From Diplocarpon mali (lineage: Eukaryota > Ascomycota > Leotiomycetes > Helotiales > Drepanopezizaceae), in NCBI GenBank assembly GCA_024741835.1, contig JAENRP010000136.1, forward strand, positions 43,899 to 107,898: DNA of 64,000 bases, written 5' to 3'. The translations under genes and the position numbers were made by a program. How positions within the stretch are numbered: position 1 is the stretch's first letter; every line of letters starts with the position of its first letter. Below are positions 23,860 to 34,028 of the stretch, in pieces. The notes beneath the pieces were generated by a model that had not been told where the DNA came from, did no database searches, and saw only the letters and a program-made list of their open reading frames with translations.

Positions 23860-26835
23860 GGCCAAAGGTTATAAAGGCTACTATATACCTTTATAATATC
23901 TCCCTACTTATTAGAAAGAAGATGATCTTATTAAGCGAGGCTCTCTATAGTTAGTTTAAGTAGTATTTTTAATTCTATAAGCCGCTGCTTATTAAGCAGA
24001 TGATAGTAAGCTTAAAGCCCGACTGGAGTCGCATTTATATATATAGTACTTGCGCATACCCTTTAATTAAGGAAAGGGAGGCAGGGAGGGACTGCCGAAC
24101 CTTTAAAATTGAATTATAAGGGCACTTAAGTTACTTAGTTAGATATATTACCTTTAATATTTATAAAATCTAAGTTCTTATACTTTAGCAAGTAATAATA
24201 ACTTATAATATCGAATTTGATAAGTCTCTCTTTTATAGTTTAAAAGCTAAGTGCGCAAACCCTATATTGTACTAAGAACTTAAGACGACCCTCTAATTAA
24301 TTAAAAAGGGAGAGGGAGCTTAGGACGCTAAGTTCAAAGGCATTTTCGAAGAATCAGAGCTTATTATAAGGCTAAACGCAATCGCTGCAAAAGAAGCCGC
24401 TATATAAGAAGAGCCTATATTATAGACTAATGCTACTCTATAGCCTTTAACTAATAATATAAAAGGCCTTAACTTAAATCCAAATTCTTTAAAAGACTTG
24501 CTTAAAAACTTAAAGGTAAAAGTAAGTAAATTAAAAGCTACTTTGCTAATTTTTAAAAAGGTAAATAGTGACTAAAGCTTAAGGGTAATAATTCCTTATA
24601 AAGGCCCTACTAAAGAAGGAACTATAGACGACTTTAAAGGAGTCTCTAAAGACGAGTTTTATAAGGCGATCGGCAGATCTTTAGCTGCTATTTTATATAA
24701 GAATAGAAATAGCTTAAGGGCTTTAAAATAAAGTCTTTAATTATAAAGGCAGGCCTTAGTAAACTCTAGTAGAAGGCTAGAGGTACTACTATTAAGATCT
24801 GGGAGGAGCTTTAACAGTCTTATAAGAAGCGACCTAGTAAAAGGAGCAGGCCTTAATAATATAATACCTTAAGTTATAATACTAGCTTAAAGACTTTAGG
24901 CTTAAGAGATAGAGCTACCTAAACTCTTAAAGGAACTTTTAATAATAATAAAAATAGAAGAGGAGACTTATAAAGAAAAGCGCAAAGAGGAACTCCCTCT
25001 TTTTAAGTAAAAGAGGATAAGACAATTAAGCGTTAAGCAATAGGAGACTTCAAAAGTATATACTATTACTTTAAAGTATATACTCTTTTAAAGTAATATT
25101 AATTTACCCTACTCCTTATATGCGCAAGAGTTTATATTAACCTTTTAAGTAAATAAATAAATAAAGGAAGATAGGAAGGACTATTTAATAGTTTATATAA
25201 TTATTAAAGCTATAGTTGATAATTAGGCAAAGGATAAAGCGCAGTCTCCTAACTGCCTATAGTACTAAGGCTTTCTACTAAAGCCTTTAAAAGGATGACT
25301 AGACTTAAAGAAGCACCCTTTTAGCAAACGATTTAAAGAAAGAGAGCGCTAGGAGATTAGGAATCTAGAATTTTAAAGTTGCTAAAGAATTGTATAAAAA
25401 GACTACTTAAAGCCTTTGCTAATACTATTAAAATGGGTTTTTACTTATAAGGTTAATAGCTTTAGCAAGCTTCTAAAGTGCTAATTATAGCTAGTTATAT
25501 AAAGAGATCTCTAAGATAAAGCTTCAATTTTCTTAACTTACGCAGTTATGCTTATAGCAAGGTCTTTTAAAGTACTAATAGCGCTTGCTGCATACTTTAA
25601 TATAAAAGTAAAGTAGTTCGATATTATTAATACATTTATTAACGCTCTTAAAGACCTAAGGAGTGCTTTAGTCATATGCTTCCTATTAAATGGCTTTAAG
25701 CGCCCTAATATAGTAGTAGAACTGGACCGCGCGCTCTATAGGCTAAAAGACTCTTTGGTACTATAATATAAGAACTTCGTAAGAACGCTTAAGGGCCTTT
25801 AACTCAAGCTACTAGGCAAAAAGCCTTATATTTTTATAACAAAGGATCGTATAGTCTTTATAGCGTTTTATATCGACGATATTTAAGTATTATATAAGGC
25901 CTTTAACTTAAATCAGGCGACTCATTTAATTAAAGACCTAAAGAGGGCGTATAAGCTTACTATTATAGGAGATATCTCCTAGTTCTTTAAAGTAAGGATT
26001 ATTTAAAATAAGAAGGCAAAGAGGATCTCCTTAGTTTATAATACTTATATTAAGAAGATCGTTTAAAAGTTCGGAGCTAATATAAGGAGAATACTTAATA
26101 CTCTACTACTAAAGAAGGAGTTTATTAAGAACTTAGGGCAAGCTTCCTTAGAAAAGGTAAAGGAGTATTAAGAGAAAATAGGCTCTATTCTCTATATAGC
26201 AATTATAATACGCTTAAATATTGCATTCGCAGCCTTTTAACTATCTTTCTTTTTAATTAATCCAAGCTTTAAGTACCTCTTAGCTATAGATTAAACGCTT
26301 TAATACTTATATAATACGCACTTCTTAAGAATTGCCTATAGCTTTAAGGATAAGGAATACTAATTGATCGCGTTTTCAAATGCTTCTTTCGAAGATGATT
26401 AAGAGACCTATAGATCCTCTTAAGGATACGTCTTCTTCCTATTTAAAGGACCGATTATTTAGAAAGCGAATCGCTAAGCGACTATTACACTCTCTTCTAT
26501 TAAAGTAGAACTCTATAATATAGTTTCTACTATAAAGGAGATAATAGCTATAAAACGCCTTTTTAAAGAGATTCGCATAAACTCCCTCTTTAAATAGAAT
26601 ATATATTATAATAACTAATAGACGATTCGACTAATTATCATAAAGAATAAGAAGATTAAGACAAGCCTTTAATATATCGAAATCAGTAATATATAAATCT
26701 ACTAAGAGTATTAGAGAGGAAGCTTTTAAATAATCTACCTCCTTATTAGAAAGATGCATACAGATAGGCTTACTAAGAACCTAAACTACTAGAAGTTTAA
26801 AAGCTTCATTTATTTATTAAACCTCTAGAGCTTTC
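23860..26835 (+). pseudogene. Element C polyprotein, integrase C-terminus to RNase H (Ty1/copia)
   Basis: Continuation of the interrupted copia gene after the GGCCA duplication. Integrase C-terminus (K-V-I-K-A-T-I-Y-L-Y-N-I-S-P) is followed by a linker. Reverse transcriptase is at about 25420-26000: K-W-V-F-T-Y-K-V at 25430, L-I-A-L-A-A-Y-F-N near 25580, D-R-A-L-Y-R-L-K-D-S near 25730, and F-Y-I-D-D-I near 25870 (the YxDD box). RNase H follows at 26340-26830, with S-N-A-S-F-E-D-D and later K-N-L-N. The order integrase before RT is diagnostic of Ty1/copia. Stops are RIP-type. No palindrome copy is present. No paired LTR was identified. Confidence 0.87.
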
Positions 26836-27120
26836 AAATAATCGTTTAGCAACTCGCACTTACTAGTAAGTAGTCACTTATTATTAAGAGACTTATACTT
26901 ATAAGCTCCTACTCTCTTATAGTTATATTTATTTATTTTCTCTTATAAAGCGTACTACAAAAGCTTCTCCTTTTCTAAAAATATAGAATAAGTAATATTC
27001 CTAAGCTACTATTACAAGGTATAACCCTCTTTTAGATTCTCTTAGCTAAAGCTAAGAGCTGCGATACTATAACTATAAGCTCTATACAGATCTCCTCTTA
27101 AAAGAGGCCTAGAGGCACTC
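26836..27120. other. 3' flank of element C
   Basis: AT-rich sequence with no reading frame. It may include the element's 3' LTR, but no second copy exists in the window for comparison. A short inverted motif (TTAGCTAAAGCTAAGAG) occurs near 27042. Confidence 0.35.
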
Positions 27121-27440
27121 CTTTGGCCAAAGGCCTGCTAGCGAATATACTAGCAATAGCAAAGGCGAAGGCAGGGGGTGCGGCAAGGGCGATAAGGGCA
27201 AGGATAGCAAGGGTAGCGGCGATAGTAGGAGCGGCAATAGCAAGGGCAAAGGCGGAAGAGATAAAGGGCGATACTATAATAGTAGCTGCGATAGCGGCAG
27301 CAGATAGGATAGGAGCGGCGGCAGCGATAGTAAGGGCAAACGGGTTTAAGCTAAAGGGGCTAGGAGCAAATAGGAATAGTATACTAAGAGTAAGAGAGGC
27401 AGCGGTACTATTACTCGCAAGAGTAGCAAGCCCTCTTAGC
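27121..27440. repeat. GC-rich, purine-biased simple-repeat block
   Basis: The plus strand is built from loose repeats of GGCRATAG and GGCAAGG. It is open on both strands because the composition lacks stops, giving Ala/Gly-rich translations that look artefactual. It stands out as one of few GC-rich islands. Nothing supports a real protein. Confidence 0.6.
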
Positions 27441-28499
27441 ACTAAGGTCCGATCGCTCCTATCTTTTAAAATTAGCTTAAAACTTAATAAGATTCGATAA
27501 ATATACTATAGAAGCTCTAAAGCATACCCTTTACTATATTAAGCAATAGTGCTACCTCCTCCTTAAAGGCGCCGCAGGTATAAGCTGATACAATAGCCTC
27601 TTAAGAGGCAAGGAGAGGGCCGCTGGCCTATTAGTAGCTATTACTTAATATAGTATAATAGATGCAACGCATACTAAAGGTGCTATTAAAGTACTAACAA
27701 TTAAGATTGCTAGTACTCTTGCGTATAATATAGCATATATATACGTTATTATATTCTATCGTAGGCTTTAGTATATAACGTGTAGTAGGGGCAGGGCTCT
27801 TAGGTGGCGGCGGCGGTAGTAGCGGCGGCAGGGGTAGTAGCAATAGCGGCGGCGGCTTATTGCCTAGTAGGCGCTAGGATAAGCGCGCTAGGGTTGCAGC
27901 TCTTAAGGGAGCGCTAGCGACCTAGCGCAAAGTCAGTATAACGCAGGGTATAAGGACTCTAAGGGTCTTACTTTGCAAGGGCGGCTAGGGCTATAATAAG
28001 CGGGAGTTCCTTCTATATTTAAAAATTATTAATATAAAGACGATATTTTTAAATAATAAAGGAGGATTATTTTTAAAAGAAGGGAAGGAGAACCTCTATA
28101 ATAGAAATACTCTATAAGAAGCCTAATAGAGTATTAGCATAGAATCGCGAAGATTCCTAAGAGCGCTTATTGCCTATAGCGACCCTTTTCATTTTAAAAG
28201 GAACGACCTCTAAAGGGGCGGCATATGAGATAGAGCCTCTTTTCTTTATAACTGCTATTCTTTCTTTTATTTTATCTATATAGCTAAGCGATTCTAAGAG
28301 CATCGCTTAATTAAAGGGTATATCATATAGAATAGGCGGAGTCTCCACTTATTCTAAAGACCTTCTACGTGACTCTGCTAAGTCATAGACTCTCCCTTTT
28401 CTTTCCGAAGTCTCCTTACCATATATATACTAGATAATAATATAATTAATCATCTTCCCTTACTTTTGCGAGCCTTCTGAGCGACCTAATAAAGGCCCT
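27441..28499. other. Anonymous interval between elements C and E
   Basis: No domain recognised. It contains a second GC-rich stretch of GGCGG-type repeats (27793-27850) and a block rich in GCGCTAG (27865-27910). Element E's gag begins near its right end, but no sequence here matches the E 3' LTR (39786-40042), so the 5' end of E appears lost or replaced. Confidence 0.5.
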
Positions 28500-30202
28500 C
28501 TAGCCGACCGCACCACAGATACATCCAATCCCAGGTCTCTATAATAGGTAGAAATAGCAAACCTTATTAGCGCTACTATAGCTGCTGCTCTTTAAAATAA
28601 TACTATCGCCCCTTCTTCTTTAAGCGCTAGCCCTTAAAACGCTTAGTTCCTTACGGCTGACTTGCTGCCTTCCTTAGACTACTACCTTTTAATTATCCGA
28701 CCTTTAGTCTTAGCTATCGACCCTTATTAGATCAAGTACCTTTAAACCCATTTTAATAACTATTAAGGCAAAATCACTTATAATACTTAAAAGATAGCTA
28801 TAAAGGTATTCATTTAAAAGTACTTAGGTAACTTCACTTTAAGAGAGGACTAGATCACTACCTACTTTAAGTATATAATAGGTAAAGCTTAAAACCTAAT
28901 CCTATAATATATAGATCCTATCTTTATTAATAAGTTTATATATATTACTAACGTCTTTAGGGTCTTAGATCAAAGGTTCTTTAATTTTAACTATATTTAA
29001 TCTATTAAGCTTAAATATAGTAGGCTAACTATAAGTTTAATATTATATAATAAGTTCTAATCTGAATTCGTTACCCTTGCTATAGCTAAGAAGATCGATT
29101 AGACTTATTAGTTTAATAACGTTTATAAAAAGGTCTCCTTAGCTTTAAAGAACGACCTTTAAGTAGAGAAGTATAAAATGAATAATAATTATACTACTTT
29201 AAATGAGTTTTTAGCTATTATAGACTGCGAGGCTTATAATATTAAGTAAGAAAAGGCCTATAACGCTTGACGAGCCGCCTTTGTTATTGCGTTTTCCCCT
29301 TTATAGAACCGCGTCCTTAGTATATTGAAAAGGGAGTCTTAGAGACCTATAGCTATAGCTACCTCTTTAGCTCCTTGCACTTGTTTTCTTTTACTAGCGG
29401 CCTACTAAGAAAGGTCCGCTAGCCTAAAGCCGTCGTTTAATCTCTACTATAACTATAGAGCCCTTAGTTACTATGCGATAGACTGCCTTAAGCTAAAGAA
29501 ATAGGGCGAGTTTATAATAGCTGAAGTTGAGATGGAAAACAACCTACTTTTAAGAAACTGCTAAGCTATAGCAAAGACTCTTAATATAGTATAGATTATA
29601 ATTTATAAAAAGACTTGGATTTTGATTCCTACTTATTAATAGGCGGCCGCTAGTTCTTAGTTCTTATAGAACTAGCTTGAAATAGATCATTTATTAAAAT
29701 AGTTGCTTATATTAATAGTAGAGCTAATATTTTTAATATTATTAAGACGTCTTTAGTATACTAGCTCTCTTAAAGACTTAGGGTAAGATTTATTAAACTG
29801 CTTTAATTAATTACCCCTATTAGCTATAATAGCCTTAAAGGGGAAACCATTCGATTTGCCGTTTTACTTACTTTAATAATTAATAGGCGACGAATAAACT
29901 TCCTTTTACTAATTATAAGCTTAAGAGCAACCGATATCTTGATTAATAGGAAGGTCCTAAAGTACTATGATCTTAAATAGTCCTACGGAAAGGGAAAGAA
30001 TAGTATCTCTTAGCTTAAGGATATACCTATTATTCCTTACTTTAATCGATATATACTAATCGATCTCTCGCAGCTAACGAAACCCCTAATAGCCTAGTAA
30101 GACGTCGATTATTAAATAGCTATAATAGACGCTAAGGACGAAGACTTAAGAATGGCTTAAGCCTAGCTCTTAGCGCTAATAGGTAATAATATATCGAATT
30201 CC

Positions 30203-30225
30203 ACTCTTAGGCCTAGCCTATAAGT
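30203..30225. repeat. Dispersed palindrome copy in element E, between protease and RT
   Basis: Arms ACTCTTAGGCC and AGCCTATAAGT. In the protease frame it reads T-L-R-P-S-L-(Q)-V. Confidence 0.85.
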
Positions 30226-32093
30226 GGCTTCTTATAGACCTAAGGATAGTAGTTTCTTTAAAGATTTAAAAAGAGATCTGAACTATATAAAGAAGGCTTT
30301 ATTAAAAGTACTAGACTTCTTAACCCTTTTCCTAATGAAAAAGAACGCTCCTTTAAAAATAGCTTATTAGATTAGCTTGATTAGCCTTAGCAATCGGCGC
30401 CCTTTATTACTACTTTATAACTAAAGTAAGATAAGCTATACAAACTTGAGAACTGGCACTTAAAGAGTTTATATTCGTAAGCTCTATTTACGATCTAGAC
30501 TAAGAGATTACCCGCCGAGAATCGGTTAGTTAAGTTGAAATTAGCTCCTTTGACCTTAGCTCGGTGCTGTAAGCTAAGTATAAGAGCAACGACAAGCTAC
30601 TCAATTAAAAGCTCCCTCCTTAGTATATTAAATTTAAGAATGTCTTTAATCGTAAGGCTTTAGATCAGCTGCTAGAATCCAGGCTAAGGGTAGATTATAA
30701 AATCAAGCTAATAAGCGAGAATAACTTAATAATCGAACCTCTCTACCGCTTTATTAATAAATAGCTCTTAAAGGTCAAAAGCTATGTTCTTAAGAACTTA
30801 TATAAAGGGTTTATTAAAGCTTCGAGCTCCCCTTAAGTAGCCCTAATCCTCTTTATTAGAAAAGCTAATAGCTCTTTATATTTATATATCGATTATCGGA
30901 AATTGAACGCCTTAATAAAGAAAGACCCTTACCTAATTCCCTTTATTAATAAGATAATAGTATATATATCGAAAGCTTGTATCTTTATAAAAATCAATAT
31001 ATAATAAGCCTTCTACTATATCCGCATATTAGCTAATACTAAGGACCTAACTACCTTTTGCACGCGTTATAGGACTTATAAGTATAAGGTTTTGCTATTT
31101 AAGCTGATAAATAGACCTGCTACTTTTTAAAGGTTTATTAATAATATTCTCCTTAAATACCTTAACGATTTCTACTTTGCTTACTTAGATGATATTCTAA
31201 TCTACTTAGAAAACTCCCTTAATTATAAGATCTATATTAAAAAGATCTTAGGAATCCTTTAACTCTATAGCCTTTAATTAGATATTAAGAAAAGCGAGTT
31301 TAGGATTATTAAAACTAGGTTTCTAAGGTTTATTATTAGAGTTTATAGAATCAAGGTAGACTTTAATAAGATCTTAGTCATTTAAGAGTAGAAATATACT
31401 AAGAATGTACGTAGTATATAAAGCTTCCTAAGGTTCTATAACTTCTATTAAAGGTTTATTTAAAGCTATAGTTATATCTGCCGACCTTTAATAGCTCTTA
31501 TAAGAAACGTTCCTTTTAATTTTAATAACGCTTATAAAGAAGCTTAAGAAGCTCTGCGCTTAAGCCTTTAAATAACCTTGATTTTATACTACTACTATCT
31601 TTAAAAGTAAATAAGACTTAAGACCAACGCCTTTAATAGTATAGTCGCTAGCGTACTCTTTTAACTTTAGAACGATAGTAAATATTATTTTATTAAGTAC
31701 TTCTTAAAGATTATAATAGACGCTAAATTGAACTACCCTATTTATAATAAAGAGCTCCTAGCGATTTTTAAATCGTTCTATTAATATAAGGCAGAGCTAC
31801 TTAAGGCTTAGAAAATAGTGCATATATATACGGATTATAAGGCCCTTAAGTACTTTATAATAATTAAGGACTTAATAGCCTAATAGGCTCGCTAGGCCGA
31901 ATTCTTTACTAATTTCAACTTCTTTATTATATATTAAATAGGTATTATAAATATGCTAGCAGATACGCTCTTTTGCTAAGATTAAGAACTGACCCCTCTT
32001 AAGGCTAAAAAACGAGCTTTACGCTATTAGTAGCTCTTATTAAACGAGAAGCTCTTTATTAAAGTACTTACTGCGTAAGACGTCTTGTATTCC

Positions 32094-32161
32094 ACTCTTA
32101 AGCCTAGCCTACGAGTAGCTTTAGCGTAGATCAATTCTACTCCTAGGCCTAGCCTATAAGT
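32094..32161. repeat. Two dispersed palindrome copies in element E, between RNase H and integrase
   Basis: Copies at 32094-32116 (T-L-K-P-S-L-R-V) and 32139-32161 (T-P-R-P-S-L-(Q)-V), 45 bp apart, both in phase with the RT frame. The spacing equals 15 codons, hinting at a local duplication. Confidence 0.85.
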
Positions 32162-33433
32162 GGCGACTGCGCTAATCGCGCTAATAGAAGTACCTACTGA
32201 CCTAATGTCTAAAGTCGATTATAATATAATAGGCTATTATATAATCGATAAGGTTATTTAAGCTAATAAGACCTTCCTTAAGCTATAGAAGTTCCGAAAT
32301 AAGGCTTAGAACTATAGTCTTAATTATAAACTTAGCTAAGGTAAACTCTTCTTTTAAAGTAGACTTATAATACTATCCTAACCTCTTGAATTGCAAATAG
32401 CCCTAATTCGTTATATGCATAAGTAACCCTACGTCGTATATATAGGAATTGGAAAGATAAGGCTTTTAATAAGAAGAAAATACTATTAGAAAAGCCTTAG
32501 TAGCAATATTAGTATATATATTTAAAACTATTACTATTTAAGGATAAAAGCTTAATATAATAAAATACTAGACTTTCTATACCCTTTGCTAATTCCTAAA
32601 TAAGTATATTAGCAGTTAATAATAGATTTTATAAAGCTCCTACTTAACGAACTCAGCTACGACTTTGCACTAGTAATAATAGACCGATTATTAAAGAAGG
32701 TAGTATTAATCCTATACTATAAGACGGTCGACGCAAAAGGCCTTATAGAATTGTTTTTAATTTATTAGATATACTATTTTAATATACTCGATTTAATTCT
32801 ATTAGATAGAGGCGCTTAATTTATCTCTTCCTTTTAAAGAGAGCTTTGTTAAATACTTAATATAAAGGTCAAGCTAACTATAGCTTATAACCCTAATATC
32901 GATAGCTAAACTAAAATTATGAATTAGTACTTAAATTAACGCCTAAGACCGTTCTACTTATACTACTAAGATAATTAGAGTCGTCTCTTACCTTTAATAG
33001 ATATCGCCTAATTAACTTTACTTTATAAATCGCTAAGGCAGATCTTCTCTTTTTAAGTGCTAAATGGCTATAAAGCTCGCTCCTTTTAGAATTTAATTAA
33101 CTTAAAGCTCCTGCGAATAGCAATTAAGCGATTAAATTATAAAATAGCACTTTATATAGCTATTAAAGCTTAGAAAGTAATTCAATTTGCTTAATCCTCT
33201 CTTTAATTATAATAGGCTAAGATAAAATGGCTTATAGACTATTACTACTTGCTAGTTGATTAGACTATAGGAGATGATATACTAATTAGTATTAAAAACT
33301 AGAAACTCGATTAGCTAAGCCGAAAACTTTTAAATAAGTAATATAGCTTAATAAAAGTGCTTAAAAAGCTAAAGGAAAGTTAGAAGCTCTAATTGCCTAA
33401 ATCCCTTTACTTAATCTACCTTATATTCTACTC

Positions 33434-33628
33434 TATTGAGATGGGTGATACAGCCATCACTCCGATGTATTATTATATGACCCTATTGCTTAGTCAGTAG
33501 GATATTGATACATATATAGCTATAGGAAAGAAAGGGGTAACCTTCCTTCCTTAACTCTTACTAATATATCGACTATCGACCTTTAGAAGTTTCTTATACC
33601 TACTGCGCCGACTTATTTAAGCTTAATA
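33434..33628 (+). repeat. Element D 5' LTR
   Basis: 195 bp, the same length as 39204-39398, 52531-52725 and 62068-62262. Contains GATACAGCCATCAC and ends GCGCCGACTTATTTAAG plus the terminal repeat. Confidence 0.94.
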
Positions 33629-33641
33629 GGTTATAAGCCTT
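33629..33641 (+). promoter_or_regulatory. Element D primer-binding site, likely half initiator tRNA-Met
   Basis: GGTTATAAGCC directly follows the LTR. D3 has GGTTATAAGCCC at 62263. With one TG-to-TA change reverted this is GGTTATGAGCCC, complementary to the anticodon arm of initiator tRNA-Met (GGGCTCATAACC), the half-tRNA priming known from Drosophila copia. Confidence 0.65.
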
Positions 33642-33743
33642 AAATAGACTGATAATAGATTATTAACTTCTTCTAGAAAGCACTTGCGCTGCAACTATTA
33701 ATAGGAAGTTGAACGAGACTTATAGTAAAAGGCGAGCAATCGG

Positions 33744-33882
33744 CAAATAGGAGGTATAATTCCCTATTTAGCTAACCTATATTATAAGAGGTATGATTCC
33801 TTGCTTTATAACCCCTTTGGTACTGCAAGAGGTGTGATTCCTTGCTTTACTATGTTTTATAAGAGGTGTGATTTCCTGCGTT
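33744..33882 (+). repeat. Four hairpin-forming repeats in the element D leader
   Basis: Copies of AGAGGTGTGATTCC near 33744, 33783, 33823 and 33858 are flanked by complementary arms. The third copy has GCAAG ... CTTGC. The first has AAATAGG ... CCTATTT around the same core, so the stem sequence differs while pairing is kept. D3 has the same four (62380-62520). They lie in the untranslated leader between the primer-binding site and gag. Confidence 0.6.
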
Positions 33883-34028
33883 ATAGCCTAAAAACCCTTT
33901 TTAATAAGAGGACTTCCTCCTTATTTAATACTTTTATAATACCTGCTATTTAATTATTTTAACTTTTCGATAGGAGGAGTGCCTTTAACTATTTAATTTA
34001 TTTGATTTTAAATGCAATTCTATTCGAA

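Larger units (their letters stand above)
28500..33433 (+). pseudogene. Element E gag-pol, gag through integrase (Ty3/gypsy chromovirus)
   Basis: RIP-degraded. Gag runs about 28700-29300 and has a CCHC knuckle near 29440-29500 (Y-N-Y-R-A-L-S-Y-Y-A-I-D-C). Protease is near 29705 (A-Y-I-N-S-R-A-N-I-F-N). Reverse transcriptase is at about 30820-31350, with L-Y-I-D-Y-R-K-L-N-A-L and an intact F-A-Y-L-D-D-I-L-I-Y at 31176. RNase H spans about 31500-31990. Integrase is at 32400-33300, with L-L-D-R-G-A-Q-F-I-S-S near 32800. The gag/protease frame differs from the RT frame, so an indel or a programmed shift lies between 30226 and 30450. Three palindrome copies are in phase with their local frames. The gene is cut by element D and resumes at 39399. 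Confidence 0.87.

Noticed and set aside
27098..27500. Overlapping ORFs of 114 and 125 codons on opposite strands
   Set aside because: Both are Ala/Gly/Ile-rich readings of a low-complexity GC-rich repeat; being open on both strands reflects composition, not coding.
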